64,000 nucleotides of DNA from the NCBI GenBank assembly GCA_027605045.1, contig JAQFWX010000032.1, forward strand, positions 62,001 through 126,000, read 5' to 3'. Each line of letters opens with the position of its first letter. The stretch's first letter is position 1. This stretch comes from Phallus indusiatus (Eukaryota; Basidiomycota; Agaricomycetes; Phallales; Phallaceae). The notes under the pieces were generated by a model. The model was not told where the DNA came from and did no database searches. It saw only the letters and a list, made by a program, of their open reading frames with translations. Position numbers and translations under genes: made by a program. Below, in pieces: positions 58,778 through 64,000 of this stretch.

Positions 58778-58937
58778 ATGGCATTGGACAAGCACACCGT
58801 CGAGGGATCTCGGCAAGTGTGACTGTGTGACCCGCACATCGACCACGTACTTTTTCGTGGCTGTCAAGGACTCGAAAGAGTTTCGCGTTTGTAACGATAA
58901 GCAAACTCTTTAATTTTGCAACACTAGACTACACACT

Positions 58938-61900
58938 ATGGCCTCTTCCGACGCTCCATGCTTTACCGTTGTATATGAAGATGCTTCAGAGCTCCCCAGC
59001 ACTCAAGATTTACGAACTGCTCTGCAAAAGGGTTCTGATGAGGTCAAACTAGACACCTTAAGGAAAATTATCGTCTCGACACTTAATGGAAATCCTCATG
59101 TAAGTCCTTTTACTAGCCGAAGCTCTTGTGCCTGTTATTTACCCAAATGCTAGCCTCAATTGCTCATGCCAGTCATCCAATTTGTTTTGCCGTCACGGAA
59201 TAAACAACTTAAGAAACTACTGCACTTTTATTGGGAAGTCTGCCCAAAATATGACGATGACGGAAAGCTTAAGCAGGAGATGATCCTCGTCTGGTATGTT
59301 CTTCTTTGTTGAATACATGATTAGAAGGTTGAACCGGACTCTCATAGTAATGCTATTCGAAATGATTTGGTACGGCGTGCGCCTTCATTTTGCGAACGAT
59401 TAACTGAAATGAATCCTTAGCAACACCCTAATGAATATATCCGCGGTGCCACATTACGCTTTTTGACAAAAATCAGCAAGGACGCCGAACTATTAGAACC
59501 ACTTATACCAACACTTCGTACCTGCCTCGAACATAGACACGCCTACGTACGGAAAAATGCCGTTTTCGCTGTCTACACCATATACCGAAACTTTGAGAAC
59601 TTGATTCCCGATGGTCCTGAGCTCGTTCAGAGCTTTATTGCAGCAGAAAGCGACTCTACGTGTAAACGCAACGCCTTTGTGTTCTTGACCAGTATGGCCA
59701 TGTCCAAGGCTATCGAATACGTTTTGCAAGTGTTTGATCAAATCCCGAGTCTGGACGAAATGCTGCAAATGGCTATCATTGACCTCATCAGGAAGGATTG
59801 TTTGAATGACACCCAATATCGCGTATGCGCTCCGTTTTTGTGTTTCTCTTCTCAAATCACTAACAATCATTCATAGTCACGTTACATCCGGTGCATCATT
59901 GAACTCCTAACTGTCCCGTCTCATTCGGTGAAATACGAAGCTGCGACCACCCTTACAACTTTAACTCAGAACCCGGCAGCGATAAAAGGTATAAACCTTT
60001 TTCATAAACTTTGCGATTGCGAATTGTTAATTGTTAATTTCCCTTTGTTTCAAGCTGCCGCTTCCGCGTTAATTGAACTTATTCAAAAAGAATCCGATAA
60101 TAACGTCAAGTTGATTGTATTAGACCGTGTAGACGCGCTGCAACAAAAACACGCACATATCTTAGACGGACTTGTTCTCGACATTCTGGAAGTTTTATCT
60201 AGGTAAACCTATTTCCTTTGAAAATCTCATCCAAAATTTTCTAAACTAAAAATATCTTTTAGTCCCGACACTGAAGTTCGCCGAAAAGCTATTGCGCTGG
60301 CACTGAAGATGGTCTCCAGCAGAAACGTGGAGAGCGTGGTCGGACTCTTGAAAAAACAATTGCAAAGAACTATGGAGCAAGAACAAGACAAGGTGAGATC
60401 TCAAAGAGGTTTATAGTAGCCGTGCAGTGATACATCGCTCTGTAGAACTTGGAATACCGCCAACTCCTGATTCAATCTATTCACATTTGTGCCGTCCGAT
60501 TCTCAGAAGTTGCCGCGAATGTTATACATGCGCTCATGGAATTCCTCGGCGATCCAAGTAACTCTGGAGCAGTTGATGTGATTGCGTTTGTTAGGTATGT
60601 CTATTTCCCCATTCATAGGCTCCATTATCCCCTTTAGCTGAATCTATTACGCGAAAATTCAGGGAAGTGGTGCAAAAATTTCCAAATTTGCGCAAATCCA
60701 TCACAGAAAAGCTTTTGGCAACCATGAGCCAGATTAAAGCGGGGAAAGTATTCCGTGGTTCCTTATGGATTGTGGGCGAATATGTCACCGAAGTCAATGG
60801 TAACTTCCTATTTCTTTCTTACCCCCCCTTCAATGCATATGGAATAGCAGCTTACGTATATATTGGGCACCTTTTTCCCCGTTTTCAGATATTGAAGAAT
60901 CCATTCGAGAGATCCGTGCTTCTCTCGGCGAGATCCCCATTTTAGCCTCAGAGCAAGTAAGTTCATTAGCGTGGAGTTATTTAGGTCTTCTTTGATTGAT
61001 ATTGTCAGCGCCTTCTTGATGCGGCTGGTGGCGACGACGAGGCAGAAAAAGAAGAGGAGCCTAAGCAAAGTACTGGGAAGCCTCGTGTACTCCCGGATGG
61101 GACATATGCCACGGAGACAGCATATTCTAGTACGGCAGCGGCTCGCTTAGAAGCCGTCAAGGCTGCTAATAAGCCTCCATTGAGAGGTAAGTTTGATTTT
61201 TTCTTTCTTTCTTGTTCTTTTTTTTTAAAAAAAACTATGTGCCATTTCGATTATCAATCAATGGCTCTGTCGTTTTTTTTTTCAACGCCAAGCAAGCTGA
61301 TTAAAAAAAATTTTCAGCATTAATCTTAAGTGGCGATTTCTACACTGGGGCTGTGCTTGCCTCAACGCTGACAAAGCTCGTCCTGAGATATTCAAATTCA
61401 GGTGTTGATGCGGCGAAAGTAAATGCGATTCGCGCTGAAGTACGTGGTTCAATAGTGTTTTTGTGATCGTCATTTAACTCGTGTATACAGGCCATGTTGA
61501 TAATGACTTCAATCATTCGAGTCGGACAATCGAAGTTCGTGACACAACAGATTGATGAAGACTCTCAAGAGCGGATCCTCAATTGCTTGAAGACCCTTAG
61601 TGATCTCAATCAACAAGATGCTGCTCGTACCATTTTCCTGGAAGATACAAAGGCAGCTTACGCCACGATGGTTGCTACAGAAGAGGTAATACCAGCCGAC
61701 CCCCTGGGGGGTGTTCAAAATCAACAGAAGGGCCTGACGAGATTTTTCTTCATTTAGGATAAGGCAGCCAAAAAGCGTGAAAAGGAAACAAAGGCTAAGG
61801 CTGTTCAAGTTGATGATCTACTCAACTTTAGACAATTCTCTAAAAAGTCGGGAGCTGATGGTTTGAATGAGGTAATGTGGCGTCTTTTTATTTTCTCGTA

Positions 61901-63147
61901 TCATGTCATTCAAATTGATGTTTGTTTGTTTCGTTTTTGTTTTTTTTTGTTTCAAAGTACGAACTTGATTTGACCCGCGCGACTGGCCTTACTGACGTAC
62001 GAGATGATTCTGCGTCAAGTCTAAGCAGAGTGCATCAATTAACTGGTTTGTGATGCCTGTTTCTCTCAATTGCTCGGGATGTGAGCCGGTCCCTGATTTT
62101 CAATTATCACAGGGTTTTCGGACCCCGTCTATGCTGAGGCATATGTCAAGGTCCAAGGATTTGATATCTTGTTAGGTGTGTTCTGGCATGATGGAATTCT
62201 CACGTTATGATGTTGATGAAGTTGCGACTAGATGTATTGATTGTCAACCAAACATCTGATACTCTGCAAAACTTATGTATAGAGTTTGCCACCTTGGGCG
62301 ACTTGAAATTAGTCGAAAAGCCAACAACGTATACTCTGGCTCCTCATGGTTTCCATAGTATCAAGGCTACGATTAAGGTTCGAATAATAGATAGGAGACT
62401 GTTCTCCCTGACAAGCTTGCTCATCATCTCTTTAACCCCAGGTTGCTTCCACTGAGACTGGCGTTATATTTGGCAATATCATCTGGGAGTCTGGCACAAC
62501 TGAGAGCTGTGTTATTCTCAGCGATGTTCATATTGATATAATGGATTACATCAAACCTGCTTATTGCAACGAATCTCAGGTATGGAATTATCTGTTCCCC
62601 ACTAGTTCCGTTACATTTTTAACATCGTAGTTCCGGAGCATGTGGACCGAGTTCGAATGGGAGAATCGGGTTAACGTTAACACCACAATAACGTACGCCT
62701 CCAGATTCCGAGATTTTGGTTTTGATGCTTACCATTACCCTTTTTAATATAGGGATTTGAGGGAATATTTGCAACATATCATGAAATCAACGAACATGTC
62801 TTGTTTGACACCAGACACTGCTATGTCTGGAGAGTGTGATTTCTTGTCCGCAAACATGTATGCTCGTAGTTTGTTCGGTAAGGCTATGTTGAACAGATTG
62901 CGCCTGTCGGTGCTCATCGATCATCTGACACTTGTTATACAGGCGAAGACGCATTGGCGAATTTGAGCATTGAAAAATCAGACGGTGTCATTGTTGGTCA
63001 TGTACGGATCAGGAGTAAAACACAAGGCATTGCCTTGTCCTTAGGGGACAAAATTACGCTGGGTGAGTCATGAACGGACTCGTTTATGAGTCGAGTGTTG
63101 ACTCAGCAATTGCAGCGCAAAAGGGATCTACTAAGAGTCCTAATTGA
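58938..63147 (+). CDS. Coatomer subunit beta (beta-COP, Sec26)
   Basis: COPI vesicle coat subunit for Golgi-to-ER retrograde transport. About 17 exons. [20 protein letters not shown] then [20 protein letters not shown] is the conserved start. The HEAT-repeat trunk follows: [140 protein letters not shown] and [21 protein letters not shown] Lys/Glu-rich hinge then leads to the appendage: [51 protein letters not shown] and [20 protein letters not shown]. The last exon adds [10 protein letters not shown] and TGA 63145-63147. Divergent from the CstF-like gene. Confidence 0.93.
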
Positions 63148-64000
63148 TGTATGTAACGGATATCATTATTTATTTTTAACCGCGAAGGTCCGACAGTGAG
63201 AGACACGAGTTTGCAACAGCCTCATCAGCTGTACAGCATTTCCACGCGGACTTCCCTCCTATGTGCTTACCATCGAACACATCGAGCATTGTAATATTTT
63301 ATGGGTGCTCGGAATATACAGCCAAACAAATCTCGGACTTGATATGCCATCTCACGCCAGTGATGGCCTTGTGAGCCAGCTTTAAACAAACCAGTTTGCC
63401 AACACCCCTCAAACTACTGGCACGCGACCTTTCAACTGTTTCCGAGATCCAATGGTAACTGGCGTCTGCAAAAAGCTGTGAATGCAACGAATGCAACGTG
63501 TCCTTTCTTACAGTGTATAGTACATAGCGTTAGAGAAACCGTCGCGAAGGTGAGAAGAGTATATGTATCCACATTATAGTGTACAACGGTTGCTGCAAGC
63601 CATGTGCCTGAAAGTCAACTTCAGTGTATTACATACCATCTATTACCATCTATCGCCGTGTATGAACGTAAGAACGTAGATACATATACATATGGCCCTT
63701 ACACGTCGGTGTGCAAGCTTGATGAGGTTTTTTTGCTCAGGTTTGGCTTACCAATCCTCCTTTGCGTCGCGCTTTTATTTTTTTTGCATCTGCGCACAAC
63801 GTCGAAATGGATGAACGCACTCAAACACCAGCGAAAATATACTTTGTGTAGCCCGTCGAAGGAGACTGCGGTCGTTCTAATTTTGCCTTTTCCCGTCGGA
63901 CATTATCATTACTTTCTGGGGCTACACCGGGCTGCCGCCAGTGCTCCTGAGGCTACCCAACCGCCAAGGGCGAAAGTGCGCACGCCAGTCCCTGTTTGGC
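63148..64000. other. Intergenic region at right edge
   Basis: No supported gene. Short repeats of ATCTATTACC/ATCTATCGCC near 63,637-63,655 and TACATATACATATGG at 63,681-63,695. A next gene may start beyond the window. Confidence 0.5.

Overview
This window is nuclear DNA from a filamentous basidiomycete, most likely an Agaricomycete mushroom. Nearly every gene is split by several 45-70 nt GT-AG introns, genes are tightly packed on both strands, and there is no operon structure. The mix of housekeeping proteins, a GH44 glucanase, many-intron secreted enzymes and an intron-bearing tRNA fits that group. Base composition is moderately AT-rich. No transposon, CRISPR array or rRNA was seen.

Left part (1-9 kb): the 3' part of a ZTA1-type quinone oxidoreductase, then about 7 kb that look empty at first. 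Inside lie three tiny two-exon genes for secreted peptides (2.7, 4.8 and 6.3 kb). Each has a signal peptide, one phase-1 intron, and a short second exon encoding a candidate mature peptide ending in Pro-x-Trp. This is the most interesting find in the window.

9-17.5 kb: ATP synthase subunit e, an RBBP4/Msi1 WD40 histone chaperone, a SERP1/Ysy6 ER protein, a secreted GH44 glucanase and a small alpha-crystallin-like protein. 19-24.2 kb: two tandem CDF metal transporters (Mmt-like), duplicated together with their promoters. 25.6-29.6 kb: a large protein with an XPF-like/HhH region, tentatively a Zip2/SHOC1-type meiotic factor.

29.9-40.8 kb: a type II membrane fucosyltransferase-like protein, tRNA-Lys(CTT) with a 6-nt intron, a cytosolic epoxide hydrolase divergent from a classical tyrosine phosphatase, a GT25 glycosyltransferase, a Chl1/DDX11 Fe-S helicase, and an NR2C2AP-like discoidin protein.

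41-64 kb: a GCKIII Ste20-like kinase, AP-3 delta, ferredoxin/adrenodoxin reductase (Arh1) with an apparent frame break, an uncharacterised membrane protein, a secreted epoxide hydrolase, a NIF3 protein, DPM3, a CstF hinge/C-domain protein lacking an RRM, and beta-COP. Together these serve respiration and Fe-S/electron transfer, metal homeostasis, secretion and vesicle coats, glycosylation, chromatin and genome maintenance. Exon boundaries were read by eye from splice signals and family resemblance, so gene ends are firmer than internal junctions.
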